From NCBI GenBank assembly GCA_902614905.1, contig CACMMN010000005.1, forward strand, positions 1 through 64,000: a DNA stretch of 64,000 nucleotides. The letters are read 5' to 3'. This stretch comes from an uncultured Pelagibacteraceae bacterium. Its GTDB lineage: Bacteria; Pseudomonadota; Alphaproteobacteria; Pelagibacterales; Pelagibacteraceae. The position numbers and the translations under genes were made by a program. Below are positions 44,785-54,421 of this stretch, piece after piece. Below the pieces are notes generated by a model. The model ran no database searches and was not told the DNA's origin. It was given only the letters and a program-made list of their open reading frames with translations. Position 1 is the stretch's first letter; every line of letters starts with the position of its first letter.

Positions 44785-45960
44785 TTATTTTAATTTTTTT
44801 TTGTGGAAATTGATAAATCTTTCAACATTGGATTTATTAAAAGTTTTATTTTCTTCAAAAGAAACTTTTTTCATTGAATAAGCACTACTAGTAGTCATTC
44901 TTGACTGAATTGAAACATTCCCTTTATAAAGTTTTAACTTAATATTTCCATTTACCTTGTTTCTTTTTAGATCCACGATTTTTTGTAATTTGAATCTTTC
45001 TTTTGAAAACCAATAACCATTGTAAATTAATTCTGCATATCTTGGCATTATTGAATCTTTTTTATGCATAGTTTCTTTATCTAGTGTTACAGACTCTATT
45101 GCTCTATGAGCGATTAAAAGCAATGTTCCTCCAGGAGTTTCATAAACCCCTCTCGATTTAATTCCGATAAATCTATTTTCAACCAGATCAACTCTTCCAA
45201 TTCCATTTTTTCCACCGAGCTGGTTCAATTTTTCTAACAGTTTTTCTGGAGTTAATCTCTTACCATTAACAATAATTGGATCACCGTTTTTAAATCCAAT
45301 AGAAACGTATGTTGGTTTATTAGGTGCTTTTTCGGGCGAAGTTGTTCTTTGAAATATAAATTCAGGAGCTGAATTTTTTGGATTTTCTAAAACTTTACCT
45401 TCAGTTGATGTATGAAATAGGTTGTCATCTACTGAAAAAGGTGGTGCTCCTTTTTTGTCCTTTGGAATTGAAATTTGATGTTTTTTTGCATATTTGATTA
45501 AATCAGTTCTTGATTTTAACTTCCAAATTCTCCATGGAGCTATAACTTTTATTTTTGGACCAAAATAATGATATCCTAATTCAAATCTTACTTGATCATT
45601 TCCTTTCCCCGTTGCGCCATGCGAAACAGCAAATGCTTTGAATTTCTTTGCAACTTGAATTTGATCTCTTGCAATTAATGGTCTAGCAATAGATGTACCA
45701 AGCAAATAAACTCCCTCATAAATCGCATGACCTCTAATCATTGGAAATACGTAATCTTTTACAAAAATATTTTTAAGATTTTTAATTATTATTTTTTTAA
45801 CACCTAATTTTTTTGCGTTTCTAATGATCTTTTTTTTATCCATTTCCTGGCCAATATCAGCTGTATAAGCAATCACTTCAGCTTTATAGTTTTCTTGTAA
45901 CCATTTAAGAATAATAGATGTATCTAAACCACCAGAGTAAGCTAAGACTATTTTTTTCAT
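44785..45960 (-). CDS. argG: Argininosuccinate synthase
   Basis: ATP-dependent condensation of citrulline and aspartate in arginine synthesis. The N-terminal PP-loop AYSGGLDTS (7-15), [13 protein letters not shown] and the C-terminal family pattern are intact. Length of 391 aa is slightly short at the C-terminus. argH is not nearby. It is downstream of the IalB-like gene on the same strand with a 21 nt gap and shows no sign of recent transfer. Confidence 0.97.
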   Translation of the reverse strand: MKKIVLAYSGGLDTSIILKWLQENYKAEVIAYTADIGQEMDKKKIIRNAKKLGVKKIIIKNLKNIFVKDYVFPMIRGHAIYEGVYLLGTSIARPLIARDQIQVAKKFKAFAVSHGATGKGNDQVRFELGYHYFGPKIKVIAPWRIWKLKSRTDLIKYAKKHQISIPKDKKGAPPFSVDDNLFHTSTEGKVLENPKNSAPEFIFQRTTSPEKAPNKPTYVSIGFKNGDPIIVNGKRLTPEKLLEKLNQLGGKNGIGRVDLVENRFIGIKSRGVYETPGGTLLLIAHRAIESVTLDKETMHKKDSIMPRYAELIYNGYWFSKERFKLQKIVDLKRNKVNGNIKLKLYKGNVSIQSRMTTSSAYSMKKVSFEENKTFNKSNVERFINFHKKKLK

Positions 45961-45981
45961 TAGGTTGTTATTTGGTGTTCA

Positions 45982-46488
45982 TTAGCTACAATTTTTTTTT
46001 GCGCTATTGTATGCTTTGGTAAAACCCATTAGTGAGTAGTGATCAATTGTTTGAGAACCAGATTTATTATAACCTGTTATCATAATTCGTGAGCCTTTTT
46101 TCATTACACTAATCATTTTTTTTTCAATTTTATTATTAGCTATCCAAGCAAAATTATCTTTGGATATATCGAACTTAATTTTATTTTTTCCAGATTTCGC
46201 TAGTATTGCATTTTGCACATTGTATTCGTACCCTGAAGTAATACTTACCTCGTCAGAAATTTTTTCAGAAGGTCTAAAACTTATAAAAAGTCTTGCTTCT
46301 CTCACATTATTTTTCGGGGACTGCAAAACTGGCTTAGACTGAGCAAAACATAATTTTGCAGTTTCATCTGTCACAACTATTGTTTCCCAATCTTTAAATT
46401 TACCAATTTTTTTTATTTCTTGTGCATTCAATGATGTAAAACTTAGAATAAGAATTGACAGAAAAATAGTTTTTTTAATTATGGACAT
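45982..46488 (-). CDS. Invasion-associated locus B (IalB) family periplasmic protein
   Basis: A 168 aa exported protein with a signal peptide (IFLSILILSFTSLNAQE) followed by IGKFKDWETIVV, the typical IalB family start, and a C-terminal GSQTIDHYSLMGFTKAYN with the conserved YSLxGFxxA motif. The family name derives from Bartonella invasion, but homologues are common in free-living alphaproteobacteria, so a pathogenic role is not implied. It overlaps the end of the aldo/keto reductase gene by 10 nt. Confidence 0.88.
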   Translation of the reverse strand: MSIIKKTIFLSILILSFTSLNAQEIKKIGKFKDWETIVVTDETAKLCFAQSKPVLQSPKNNVREARLFISFRPSEKISDEVSITSGYEYNVQNAILAKSGKNKIKFDISKDNFAWIANNKIEKKMISVMKKGSRIMITGYNKSGSQTIDHYSLMGFTKAYNSAKKNCS

Positions 46489-47516
46489 GGATTTGGATAC
46501 AGTTTTTGTACTTCATTAATTTCATCAATTATCTCGTTATTAAGATTTATATTTACACTTTCTATATCAGTTTTCAACTGCTCCATAGTTGTTGCTCCGA
46601 TTATTACACTAGTTATGAACGGCTGAAGTTCGCAGAATTTCAAACTCATTTGAGATAAGTCTAAATTGTATTTTTTTGAAATACTAAAGTATTTTTCAAT
46701 GGCTAATTGGCCATTTTCAGTTTTATATCTTGAAAATTTGTCTCCAAATAAGTGCATCCTAGAATTTTTTGGCAATTCTCCATTTCTATATTTCCCAGTT
46801 AAATAACCAAACGCAAGGGGTGAATAAGCTAAAAGACCACTTCTTTCTCGTACTGAAATTTCCGCTAATCCTACTTCATAAGATCTATTCAAAAGACTAT
46901 AAGGATTTTGAACAGACATCATTCGAGGAAGTTTCTTTAACTTTGAAATTTCTAAAAATTTTGACAATCCCCATGCTGTTTCATTTGAAAGGCCGATATA
47001 TCTAATTTTACCGCTTTTAATTATTTTATCTAAAGAGTTAAGAATATCTTCAAATTTATTCCAATTATTATCATCTTTATGTTCATAACCTAGTCTTCCA
47101 AAAAAATTTGTTTTTCTTTCAGGCCAATGTAATTGATATAAGTCAATATAATCAGTTTTTAATCTTTTAAGACTATTATCAACAGCTTCATTTAAATTTT
47201 TTTCATCATATTGATTTCCGCCGCCTCTAATCCAACCTGGTCCAGGACCAGATACTTTAGTTGCAAGTACTATTCTGTTTCTTTTTTTTGTTTTCGTAAA
47301 CCAATTACCTATTATTTCCTCTGTTTTGCCGTAAGTGCTTTCTTTAGGAGGTATTGCGTATATTTCAGCAGTATCCCAAAAATTTACATTTTGTTCAAAA
47401 GCATAATCCATTTGCTCAAATGCATCTTTTTCCGAATTTTGCTCCCCCCATGTCATAGTACCGAGACAAATTGTACTAACATCAATATCTGTATTACCTA
47501 GTTTTTTAAAATTCAT
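46479..47516 (-). CDS. Aldo/keto reductase (Tas-like)
   Basis: NADPH-dependent (beta/alpha)8 oxidoreductase of 345 aa. MNFKKLGNTDIDVSTICLGT, FWDTAEIYAIPPKESTYGKT (catalytic Asp and Tyr), DLYQLHWPER (His) and YSPLAFGYLTGKY match Tas-type AKRs. The physiological substrate is unknown. It is divergent from the BI-1 gene (67 nt between start codons). Confidence 0.94.
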   Translation of the reverse strand: MNFKKLGNTDIDVSTICLGTMTWGEQNSEKDAFEQMDYAFEQNVNFWDTAEIYAIPPKESTYGKTEEIIGNWFTKTKKRNRIVLATKVSGPGPGWIRGGGNQYDEKNLNEAVDNSLKRLKTDYIDLYQLHWPERKTNFFGRLGYEHKDDNNWNKFEDILNSLDKIIKSGKIRYIGLSNETAWGLSKFLEISKLKKLPRMMSVQNPYSLLNRSYEVGLAEISVRERSGLLAYSPLAFGYLTGKYRNGELPKNSRMHLFGDKFSRYKTENGQLAIEKYFSISKKYNLDLSQMSLKFCELQPFITSVIIGATTMEQLKTDIESVNINLNNEIIDEINEVQKLYPNPCP

Positions 47517-47583
47517 AAATTTTTTAATAATCCCAGTCAGTTTTGACCATTGAATATAAGTTTAAAATAATTATATTATATTT

Positions 47584-48339
47584 ATGGATTTTAATAGACA
47601 AAACATTTTTGAAGCAACAAGTGTTAAAAAGAACGTAGTTTGGGACGCAGGTTTAAGATCTTACATGTTGAAGGTCTATAACTACATGGCAACTGGAGTT
47701 CTTTTGACAGGTATAATCTCACTTTTATCATTTAAAATGTCAGTAGTTACAGACAGCACTGGTATGATCACAGGGCTTACAAGTTTTGGGAATGCTATAT
47801 TTAATTCAGGTTTGAAATGGTTAATTATGCTAGCTCCACTAGGTATTGTTTTTTATATGAGTTTTGGAATTAATAAAATGAGTTCAGCTAAGGCACAAAC
47901 TGTATTTTGGATATTTGCTTCATTGATGGGATTATCTTTGTCTTGGATACTTTTAGTTTACACAGGAGTAAGTGTAGCAAGAGTATTCTTCATCACCTCA
48001 GCAACATTCGGAGCAATGAGTATTTACGGATATACAACTAAAAGAGATTTAACAAAATTAGGTTCATTTTTAATGATGGGTCTAATTGGAATAATTATCG
48101 CTTCATTAGTTAATATATTTTTAAAATCTGCGATGATGTATTTTGTTGTATCAATATTGGGTGTTCTAATATTTGTAGGTTTGACTGCCTATGACACTCA
48201 GAAAATTAAGAATATGTATTCGGCAAGTGATACAATTGAAATTTCTGGCAAAAAAGCAATAATGGGAGCTTTAACGCTTTATCTTGATTTCATTAATCTA
48301 TTTATAATGTTATTAAGACTTTTTGGTCAAAGAAGATAA
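47584..48339 (+). CDS. Bax inhibitor-1/YccA family membrane protein
   Basis: A 251 aa protein with seven membrane segments. LRSYMLKVYNYMATGVLLTG near the N-terminus and VGLTAYDTQKIKNMY are BI-1 family landmarks, the Asp being part of the pH-sensing/Ca-leak site. FINLFIMLLRLFGQRR forms the typical C-terminus. Bacterial homologues are thought to be Ca2+/H+ leak or protease-associated proteins. Convergent with the DUF2794 gene. Confidence 0.95.
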   Translation: MDFNRQNIFEATSVKKNVVWDAGLRSYMLKVYNYMATGVLLTGIISLLSFKMSVVTDSTGMITGLTSFGNAIFNSGLKWLIMLAPLGIVFYMSFGINKMSSAKAQTVFWIFASLMGLSLSWILLVYTGVSVARVFFITSATFGAMSIYGYTTKRDLTKLGSFLMMGLIGIIIASLVNIFLKSAMMYFVVSILGVLIFVGLTAYDTQKIKNMYSASDTIEISGKKAIMGALTLYLDFINLFIMLLRLFGQRR

Positions 48340-48340
48340 A

Positions 48341-48679
48341 CTAAATTTTTTTCCAATCTATATCTTTTAATAATTTTTCCAAGTTATCAGAATTTTTTAT
48401 TATACGGTTTCTATTATCTGTAATTAAATATTTAAGATTTTTATTAGAAGGCTTGAAGTTTTTGCTAATATTATAAACAGCGTTTTCAGCAGCATTCTTA
48501 AACACACTAAAACTTACTCTCTTAGAGGAAATTTGAAGACCATAATCTTTCCAAGATCCCTTCGAAACCATTTTAGCGTATAAATCCAAAATATTTTTTA
48601 ACTCTTTTTTTTCAAAAAAAAGTTTATTTTCTTTTTTTATGAAAGAATTATTAACTACAAGTTTTAAATCTTTATTCAT
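48341..48679 (-). CDS. DUF2794 domain protein
   Basis: A 112 aa soluble protein typical of alphaproteobacteria. FFEKKELKNILDLYAKMVSKG followed by WKDYGLQISSKRVSFSVFKN identifies DUF2794 (shown in part as landmarks). Function unknown. It overlaps the upstream yciB gene by 8 nt, so the two are likely translated together. Confidence 0.87.
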   Translation of the reverse strand: MNKDLKLVVNNSFIKKENKLFFEKKELKNILDLYAKMVSKGSWKDYGLQISSKRVSFSVFKNAAENAVYNISKNFKPSNKNLKYLITDNRNRIIKNSDNLEKLLKDIDWKKI

Positions 48680-49223
48680 TTATTTTATATTTATTTATTA
48701 AAGGGATTTGAAATGTTGTAAATATTATTGTAATTGGCAACATTCCCCATACTTTAAAGTTTACCCAAAATTCTTCTGATTGTGTTCTCCAAATTAACTC
48801 ATTTAATATCGCTAAAAAAATGAAAAAAAACATCCACCTAATATTAAGTTTTCTCCATCCCTCATCGTTTAACGGCATAGTTTTACCTAAAATTTTTTTT
48901 AAAATTGGTTCTTGAGTAAAATATTTTCCAAAGTATAGAGCAAGAGCAAATATTATATTTATTATTGTAGGCTTCATATATATAAAGATAGGGTCTTTGA
49001 AATAAATTGTAAGACCACCAAAAAATGTTATTAACGCTCCACCTAAAAGAGGAACAAAAGGTATTTTTTTTTCCAATATCCAAACTATAAACACAGAAAT
49101 TATTGTCGCAATAATCAAAGGTGGTATAGCTACTTGTAGATTTTTTCCACTTTTATAATAAAAACCAAAAAATATTACTAAGGGCCCGAAATCAGTAATG
49201 AATTTTATTAAAGACTTATTCAC
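48672..49223 (-). CDS. yciB: Inner-membrane-spanning septation protein YciB/IspA
   Basis: A 183 aa integral membrane protein with five or six membrane segments. ITDFGPLVIFFGFYY at the N-terminus and WRKLNIRWMFFFIFLAILNE are the family landmarks (GWRxLtxRWaxFF...lNE). Implicated in cell-envelope synthesis and division in E. coli and Shigella. Divergent from hspQ across 77 nt. Confidence 0.94.
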   Translation of the reverse strand: MNKSLIKFITDFGPLVIFFGFYYKSGKNLQVAIPPLIIATIISVFIVWILEKKIPFVPLLGGALITFFGGLTIYFKDPIFIYMKPTIINIIFALALYFGKYFTQEPILKKILGKTMPLNDEGWRKLNIRWMFFFIFLAILNELIWRTQSEEFWVNFKVWGMLPITIIFTTFQIPLINKYKINE

Positions 49224-49300
49224 AGTTTCATCCTACCAGATATGTATAAATTTAATATTTTTTTTATTGATTTTTTTTTAAGAATACACATATTTAAGTA

Positions 49301-49621
49301 GTGACTATTCAAAAAGCAAAATTCTCAATAGGCGACGTTGTCAAACATAAACACTTTGATTTCAGAGGCGTTATTTATGACGTCGATTTTGAATTTAATA
49401 ATTCTGAGGAATGGTACGAGTCTATACCTAAAAATGTAAGACCTAGAAAAGATCAGCCTTTTTATCATCTACTTGCTGAAAATGATGATATTACTTATGA
49501 GGCCTATGTATCAGAACAGAACCTCATTAAAGACGACTCAGGTGAGCCAATTAAACATCCTTTAATCAATGAGATCTTCTCAGGAAAAAAAGGCTCAACT
49601 TACTTCAAGCCGTCAAATTAA
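49301..49621 (+). CDS. hspQ: HspQ/YccV-like hemimethylated-DNA-binding domain protein
   Basis: A 106 aa protein. AKFSIGDVVKHKHFDFRGVI and the central FDFRGVIYDVDFEF begin the YccV domain, and QPFYHLLAENDDITYEAYVS is the second landmark. In E. coli HspQ is a heat-inducible Lon specificity factor and YccV binds hemimethylated oriC. The start is GTG at 49301 because no ATG fits. It is followed by the long hairpin at 49682-49745. Confidence 0.9.
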   Translation: MTIQKAKFSIGDVVKHKHFDFRGVIYDVDFEFNNSEEWYESIPKNVRPRKDQPFYHLLAENDDITYEAYVSEQNLIKDDSGEPIKHPLINEIFSGKKGSTYFKPSN

Positions 49622-49681
49622 TAGTCATTTTTTCAACACATTTCTCTCAAAACTTAGACAAATGATTATTCTATAAATAAT

Positions 49682-49745
49682 TAAACTGATCAAGGGTGTT
49701 AACGTTTCCCTTCAATTATCTCCCTCAACATTCTTGATCAGTTTA
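49682..49745 (+). ncRNA. Candidate structured RNA: 19 bp helix with C-rich loop upstream of ccmC
   Basis: Bases 49682-49700 pair with 49727-49745 to form a continuous 19 bp helix, 13 Watson-Crick pairs at its base, two G-T pairs, then four more Watson-Crick pairs. The 26 nt loop (49701-49726) is pyrimidine-rich and holds TTTCCCTTC and TCTCCCTC, which could pair with Shine-Dalgarno sequences. The helix is followed by TTTATTTTC, a weak terminator-like tail. It could be the hspQ terminator, a small RNA, or a leader controlling ccmC. The sequence cannot decide between them. Confidence 0.6.
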
Positions 49746-49769
49746 TTTTCACGTTATATAAATAAAAAA

Positions 49770-50477
49770 ATGTTATCTATAATCACTGAGAAGATTAAAA
49801 AAGTATTAATTTCATCTAAATTTAGAAATTTAATATTTATATTATTTATAATTTTTCTGTCAGTAGGTCTATTTGAGGCGTTAATATTGTCTCCTCAAGA
49901 TTATCTACAAAGTGACTCTGTAAGAATTATGTATGTACACGTTCCGTCAGCGTGGATTTCCCTCGGGATTTTTTCAATAATAGCTTTTTTATCTCTTGGA
50001 GTTATAATTTTTAAAAATAAAAACTTTGTACTAATATCAAAAAGTTTAGCTCCATCAGGATTTATTTTTAACTTAATAGCCTTGGTTACTGGCTCAATTT
50101 GGGGCAAGCCAACATGGGGTACTTGGTGGGCTTGGGATCCTAGAATAACTTCTATGTTGGTATTATTTTTATTCTATTTTTTATACTTATTATCCTGGAA
50201 ACTTTTTGAAAAGAACAAAGCAGTTAAAATCTCATCATATATTTCAATTATAGGTGTGATTAATGTTCCAATTATCAAATATTCTGTAGATTGGTGGGCA
50301 ACTTTACATCAACCCTCATCGATTAATGTTTTATCAGAAAGCACTATACATTCTTCTATGTTAATACCATTATTTTTGATGACTGCGGCATTTGCTCTAT
50401 TTTCTGTGCTAATTTTTTTAATGAAATATAATGTGGAGTTGATAAAAGTTAAAAACAAAGGTTTAAATAGGATATGA
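49770..50477 (+). CDS. ccmC: Heme exporter protein CcmC
   Basis: Delivers heme to CcmE at the periplasmic face in system I cytochrome c maturation. Six membrane segments; the tryptophan-rich WWD motif is GKPTWGTWWAWDPRITSM, with flanking His residues (VHVPSAW; TLHQPSS). I start at the ATG at 49770. An in-frame TTG at 49734 falls inside the hairpin and would add 12 non-conserved residues. First ccm gene here; ccmA and ccmB are not in the window. The end overlaps ccmD by 4 nt. Confidence 0.94.
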   Translation: MLSIITEKIKKVLISSKFRNLIFILFIIFLSVGLFEALILSPQDYLQSDSVRIMYVHVPSAWISLGIFSIIAFLSLGVIIFKNKNFVLISKSLAPSGFIFNLIALVTGSIWGKPTWGTWWAWDPRITSMLVLFLFYFLYLLSWKLFEKNKAVKISSYISIIGVINVPIIKYSVDWWATLHQPSSINVLSESTIHSSMLIPLFLMTAAFALFSVLIFLMKYNVELIKVKNKGLNRI

Positions 50478-50704
50478 ATTTAGATTTATTTATCATGAAC
50501 GGATACGGACTTTATGTTTGGTCAGCATTCGCATTCACACTATTCAATTTCCTGATTTTATATAAAGTAACAAGTAAGCAATTAATTAAAGAAAAAGCTA
50601 AATTTGCGAAAAAATTTGAATCTTTAAATTCAGACCAAGTTATTTTAGCTCACAAACAATCAACAAATAGAACATTTGTAAGAACAGTTGCTCACAAAAT
50701 CTAA
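50474..50704 (+). CDS. ccmD: Heme exporter protein CcmD
   Basis: Small single-pass protein that helps release holo-CcmE from the CcmABC complex. NGYGLYVWSAFAFTLFNFLI is the typical CcmD membrane segment, followed by a charged helix. At 76 aa it is a little longer than usual. Identification rests mainly on this segment and its place between ccmC and ccmE. Confidence 0.87.
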   Translation: MNLDLFIMNGYGLYVWSAFAFTLFNFLILYKVTSKQLIKEKAKFAKKFESLNSDQVILAHKQSTNRTFVRTVAHKI

Positions 50705-50713
50705 TTTAGATTA

Positions 50714-51133
50714 ATGTATGGTAAAAAAGTTAGATTAAGAATTGTATTTATAATTTCTGTTCTAACTACAATCATTTTAAGTATTTATATAATTCTAAAA
50801 CTATTAGAGGATGATGTTGTATATTTTAAGTCACCAACTGAAATCAAGCAATCTTCGAAGAATATAACTAAAAAAATTAGAGTAGGAGGGATGGTTAAAA
50901 AAAATTCTGTAACTCTAGATAATGAAAAAATTTTATTTGTAATCACAGATTTTAAAAATGAAATTAATGTTATTTTTGCCGGGTCCGTTCCAAATTTATT
51001 TCAAGAAGAAAAGGGAGTAGTAGCAGAAGGATTTTTAGAGGATAAAAACTTATTCGTTGCTGATAAAATTTTAGCAAAACATGATGAAAATTATATGCCC
51101 CCTGAAGTTAAAGAAAGTCTGAAGCAAAAATGA
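50714..51133 (+). CDS. ccmE: Heme chaperone CcmE
   Basis: Periplasmic OB-fold chaperone that covalently holds heme. A single N-terminal membrane anchor is followed by [10 protein letters not shown] and the C-terminal [13 protein letters not shown], where H123 is the heme-attachment His and Y127 the conserved axial ligand. Length is 139 aa. It overlaps ccmF by 4 nt. Confidence 0.96.
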   Translation: MYGKKVRLRIVFIISVLTTIILSIYIILKLLEDDVVYFKSPTEIKQSSKNITKKIRVGGMVKKNSVTLDNEKILFVITDFKNEINVIFAGSVPNLFQEEKGVVAEGFLEDKNLFVADKILAKHDENYMPPEVKESLKQK

Positions 51134-53013
51134 TATTATCTAATGTAGGTTTTCTCTCTTTGTTACTAGGACTTATATCTTCTTTTGCTGTTTTTTTATG
51201 TACAGTTTTAAATATTAAAAAAAATTTATTAAATTTAGAAAAAAATATATATAAGTTTCTTACGCTTCAATTTTTTTTCGTCATTATAGGTTTTTTTATT
51301 TTATTATACACTTTTATTATATCTGATTTTAGTAATGAAACTGTTTACAATAATTCTCATTCAACAAAACCTTTATTTTATAAAATAACAGGTTTATGGG
51401 GTAATCATGAAGGAAGCTTATTATTATGGTTATTAGTACTGACAAGTTTTATATTGTTTTTTTTCTTCAGCTCAAAAGATGAACCAAAAAATTTTAGACT
51501 TTATACTGTAATATTTCATCAAATAATTGTTATTGGTTTTTTTATATTTGTACTAAAAACTTCTAACCCATTTGATACTCTTTTCCCGGTACCATCCGAA
51601 GGACTTGGATTAAATCCAATACTTCAAGATCCTGCGCTAGCAATACATCCACCAATTTTATATGTTGGATATGTTGGTACATCAATTATATTTGCCTCTG
51701 CTTTAGCCGCAATGGTAACCGGGTATGTAAATAATCTTTGGGCAAAAAATTTAAAAAAATGGGTTTTAATATCTTGGACCTTTTTAACTGGAGGTATTCT
51801 TTTAGGTTCGATTTGGGCATATTACGAATTAGGATGGGGAGGTTTTTGGTTTTGGGATCCAGTTGAAAATATTTCTTTAATGCCATGGTTGAGTTTAACT
51901 GCCCTTTTACATTGTATTTTAACTCTTGAGAAAAGAGACCTTTTTAAAAATTGGTCAATTATCTTAAGCATAGTGACTTTTATGTTAAGTGTTAGTGGAA
52001 CGTTTTTAGTTAGATCTGGGATACTTAATTCAGTCCACACTTTTGCAAATGATCCATCTAGAGGAATTTATATCCTAATTTTTTTATTTGTTTTAATTTT
52101 TATATCTTTTGTAATCTTTTTTATATTTGAGAACAAAAATTTAGAAAATAAAAAAGAAATTTTTTTTTTAAGTAAGGAAACTTCCGTTTTAATAAATAAC
52201 TGGTTTATGATTTATTTTTTAAGTGTAGTTTTAATAGGAACTGTATATCCAATATTTTTAGATGTAATCACATCAGAAAAAATTTCAGTTGGACCCCCGT
52301 TTTATAATAAACTTTTAATACCTTTCTTAATTCCATTTTTTTTGTTTATGTCTGTTGGGCCAAGTATGAATTGGATTAAAACAAATTTAAAGTTTAAAGC
52401 GAGTTATATTTACTACTTTTTACTAACCTCAGCTGCCACAATAATAACTATATATTTTTTAACTCAAAAAGATTTTTTATTAATTATTTTGGTTTTTTCT
52501 TTAGTATTTTTAAGTGTTAAAACGCTTACTAATTTTTTCAAAAATAATACTAATCATGCACAAAACTTATCACATTTGGGTTTTGCCATGTTAATGTTGT
52601 CTATATTGTTTAACAGTATTAGTTCTACAGAAATTATTAAGAATATTAAGGTTGGAGAAACCTTTATCTCGAAAAACGAAAAAATAACTTTCGAAGAAGT
52701 TAAAACCAATGAAAAAAAAAACTATTCTTCAATCATTGGTACTTTCGAAGTAAAAAATAAAAATAATAAAATAATTAAACTATATCCAGAGATCAGAATC
52801 TACAATCAGCCGGTTATTGCAACAAGTGAAGCAGCGATTAAAACAACTTTGTTCAAAGATAGATTTATAACAATAAATTTAATAAAGGATGAGCAACTAT
52901 TTAATGTTAGATATCAAAATAAACCATTCATGATCTGGATCTGGATCTCTACATTAATAATAATTTTTGGGGGTACATTTGCGGTTTTTAGTAAAAAAAA
53001 AAATTACTCTTAG
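51130..53013 (+). CDS. ccmF: Cytochrome c heme lyase subunit CcmF
   Basis: Large membrane protein (627 aa, about 14-15 segments) that ligates heme to apocytochrome with Ccm[32 protein letters not shown] (heme-binding His) and [18 protein letters not shown] (WWD domain) are hallmarks. The C-terminal periplasmic domain is shortened relative to E. coli. The last 47 nt overlap the start of ccmG. Confidence 0.96.
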   Translation: MILSNVGFLSLLLGLISSFAVFLCTVLNIKKNLLNLEKNIYKFLTLQFFFVIIGFFILLYTFIISDFSNETVYNNSHSTKPLFYKITGLWGNHEGSLLLWLLVLTSFILFFFFSSKDEPKNFRLYTVIFHQIIVIGFFIFVLKTSNPFDTLFPVPSEGLGLNPILQDPALAIHPPILYVGYVGTSIIFASALAAMVTGYVNNLWAKNLKKWVLISWTFLTGGILLGSIWAYYELGWGGFWFWDPVENISLMPWLSLTALLHCILTLEKRDLFKNWSIILSIVTFMLSVSGTFLVRSGILNSVHTFANDPSRGIYILIFLFVLIFISFVIFFIFENKNLENKKEIFFLSKETSVLINNWFMIYFLSVVLIGTVYPIFLDVITSEKISVGPPFYNKLLIPFLIPFFLFMSVGPSMNWIKTNLKFKASYIYYFLLTSAATIITIYFLTQKDFLLIILVFSLVFLSVKTLTNFFKNNTNHAQNLSHLGFAMLMLSILFNSISSTEIIKNIKVGETFISKNEKITFEEVKTNEKKNYSSIIGTFEVKNKNNKIIKLYPEIRIYNQPVIATSEAAIKTTLFKDRFITINLIKDEQLFNVRYQNKPFMIWIWISTLIIIFGGTFAVFSKKKNYS

Positions 53014-53524
53014 TTTTTTAATATTAGTTTTTTTTGTTTTTTGCTTTTTAGTTTTTAATAAAGCATTGTTTAAGGATAAAATATATTCTCCAGAATTCAA
53101 AGATGGGAAAACAACTTACTTAGTAGACTTTAGTTTACCTGAATTATATTCAGCCAATGAAATAAAATTAAGTGAAGTTATTGAAAACAAGGATTTTTCC
53201 ATAATTAACATCTGGGCTTCATGGTGTGTTCCGTGTAGAGAGGAAAATGATCTTCTTAAGAGTTTAAGCAGTCTAAGTTCACTGCAAATTATTGGCATAA
53301 ACTATAAAGATAGAAAAAAAAATTCTATAAAATTTTTAAATGATTATGGAAACCCATTTAAATATAATTTAGTAGATAAAGATGGAACAGAGTCAATAAA
53401 CTTAGGTGCTTATGGTGTTCCAGAAACTTTCTTGGTTAACAAAAATAGAAAAATTTTAATAAAGATTATAGGACCAATAAATGACAAAGATGTTAAAAAG
53501 ATTAGGGAGATTGTAAATGATTAA
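52967..53524 (+). CDS. ccmG: Thiol:disulfide interchange protein CcmG/DsbE
   Basis: Membrane-anchored periplasmic thioredoxin that reduces apocytochrome or CcmH cysteines. After an N-terminal membrane anchor, IINIWASWCVPCREEN carries the active-site C87/C90 and YGVPETFLV the cis-Pro loop. No ATG is suitable. The start is TTG at 52967 or 52979, both inside the end of ccmF, so translational coupling is likely. Length about 185 aa. Confidence 0.94.
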   Translation: MGVHLRFLVKKKITLSFLILVFFVFCFLVFNKALFKDKIYSPEFKDGKTTYLVDFSLPELYSANEIKLSEVIENKDFSIINIWASWCVPCREENDLLKSLSSLSSLQIIGINYKDRKKNSIKFLNDYGNPFKYNLVDKDGTESINLGAYGVPETFLVNKNRKILIKIIGPINDKDVKKIREIVND

Positions 53525-53897
53525 AAAAAAATTTATGGTCTTTTTATTTTTATTTATCAACTTTTTTGGAATATGTTATTCTGAGACAGAACCTTATTCT
53601 AAACTTGAAAATGATATTGCAAAAAATTTAAGATGTCTGATTTGTCAAGGGCAGTCTATATACGACTCCAATTCTGAATTTGCATTAAGTATGAGAATCT
53701 ATATTAAAGATCAAATAGACAGAGGTCACTCAAAAGATCAAATTTATAATATGTTAGTCAAAAAATATGGTCAATGGATTGTTTATGATCCTGGATATTC
53801 AAAAAAAACCTTTTTATTGTGGTTTATACCAATATTGTTTTTTTTATTAGGTGGTGCAATAATATATTTAAGAATATATAAGAGTAAAAAAATATGA
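53517..53897 (+). CDS. ccmH: Cytochrome c maturation protein CcmH (CycL type)
   Basis: Short CcmH with signal peptide, the conserved LRCLICQGQSIYDSNSE (C40/C43) that interacts with apocytochrome, the segment IYNMLVKKYGQWIVYDPGY, and a C-terminal membrane helix. At 126 aa it lacks the TPR domain; no separate ccmI/cycH is seen downstream. It overlaps ccmG by 8 nt and the PagL-like gene by 4 nt. Confidence 0.94.
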   Translation: MIKKKFMVFLFLFINFFGICYSETEPYSKLENDIAKNLRCLICQGQSIYDSNSEFALSMRIYIKDQIDRGHSKDQIYNMLVKKYGQWIVYDPGYSKKTFLLWFIPILFFLLGGAIIYLRIYKSKKI

Positions 53898-54412
53898 AAA
53901 AATCTTTTAAAATTTTATTGTTAATTTTTTGCGCTTTAATGATTTTTGAAAAGTCCTTCGCTGAAAAAAACCGAAAAATGGATAATGGTCATAAATATAA
54001 TATTTATACCGGAATGTTTGATTTCAGCGATGGTGGAAAAAAATCCCAAATTTTTGGGATTCAACATTTAAATGACAATCTTTTTAGAGATAGTTTTATA
54101 GGTACAATTAAACCTGTTACTGGTTTCATGTTAACTGCTGACTCAGCGTCATATCTTTATACAGGAATTCAAGCAGAGTATAAAATTGGTAAATTAAATT
54201 TAATTCCAAGCTTTACTCCTGGTTTATATCATGAGGGAAGTGGCAAAGATCTTGGCCATCTAGTAGAATTTAAAAGTGAACTTCAATTATCACTTGATTT
54301 ATCGTCAAGCACGGAATTCGGACTTTCATATAACCATTTATCTAATGCTAGTTTAGGTGAAAAAAATCCTGGGGCAAATAGTTATATGTTTAATTTCTTA
54401 AAAAGCTTTTAA
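53894..54412 (+). CDS. PagL-like outer-membrane lipid A 3-O-deacylase/acyloxyacyl hydrolase family
   Basis: A 172 aa exported beta-barrel candidate with signal peptide (ILLLIFCALMIFEKSFAE). The C-terminal GLSYNHLSNASLGEKNPGAN contains H148-x-S150-N, equivalent to the PagL catalytic His and Ser, and the protein ends in an aromatic residue (FLKSF) as barrel proteins do. It is translationally coupled to ccmH (4 nt overlap). Its lipid substrate, and whether the third catalytic residue is present, are uncertain. Confidence 0.8.
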   Translation: MKKSFKILLLIFCALMIFEKSFAEKNRKMDNGHKYNIYTGMFDFSDGGKKSQIFGIQHLNDNLFRDSFIGTIKPVTGFMLTADSASYLYTGIQAEYKIGKLNLIPSFTPGLYHEGSGKDLGHLVEFKSELQLSLDLSSSTEFGLSYNHLSNASLGEKNPGANSYMFNFLKSF

Positions 54413-54421
54413 ATTAATCTA

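Noticed and set aside
49734..49769. Upstream TTG start for ccmC
   Set aside because: It lies inside the 3' arm of the hairpin and adds residues not expected in CcmC. The ATG at 49770 is the natural start.
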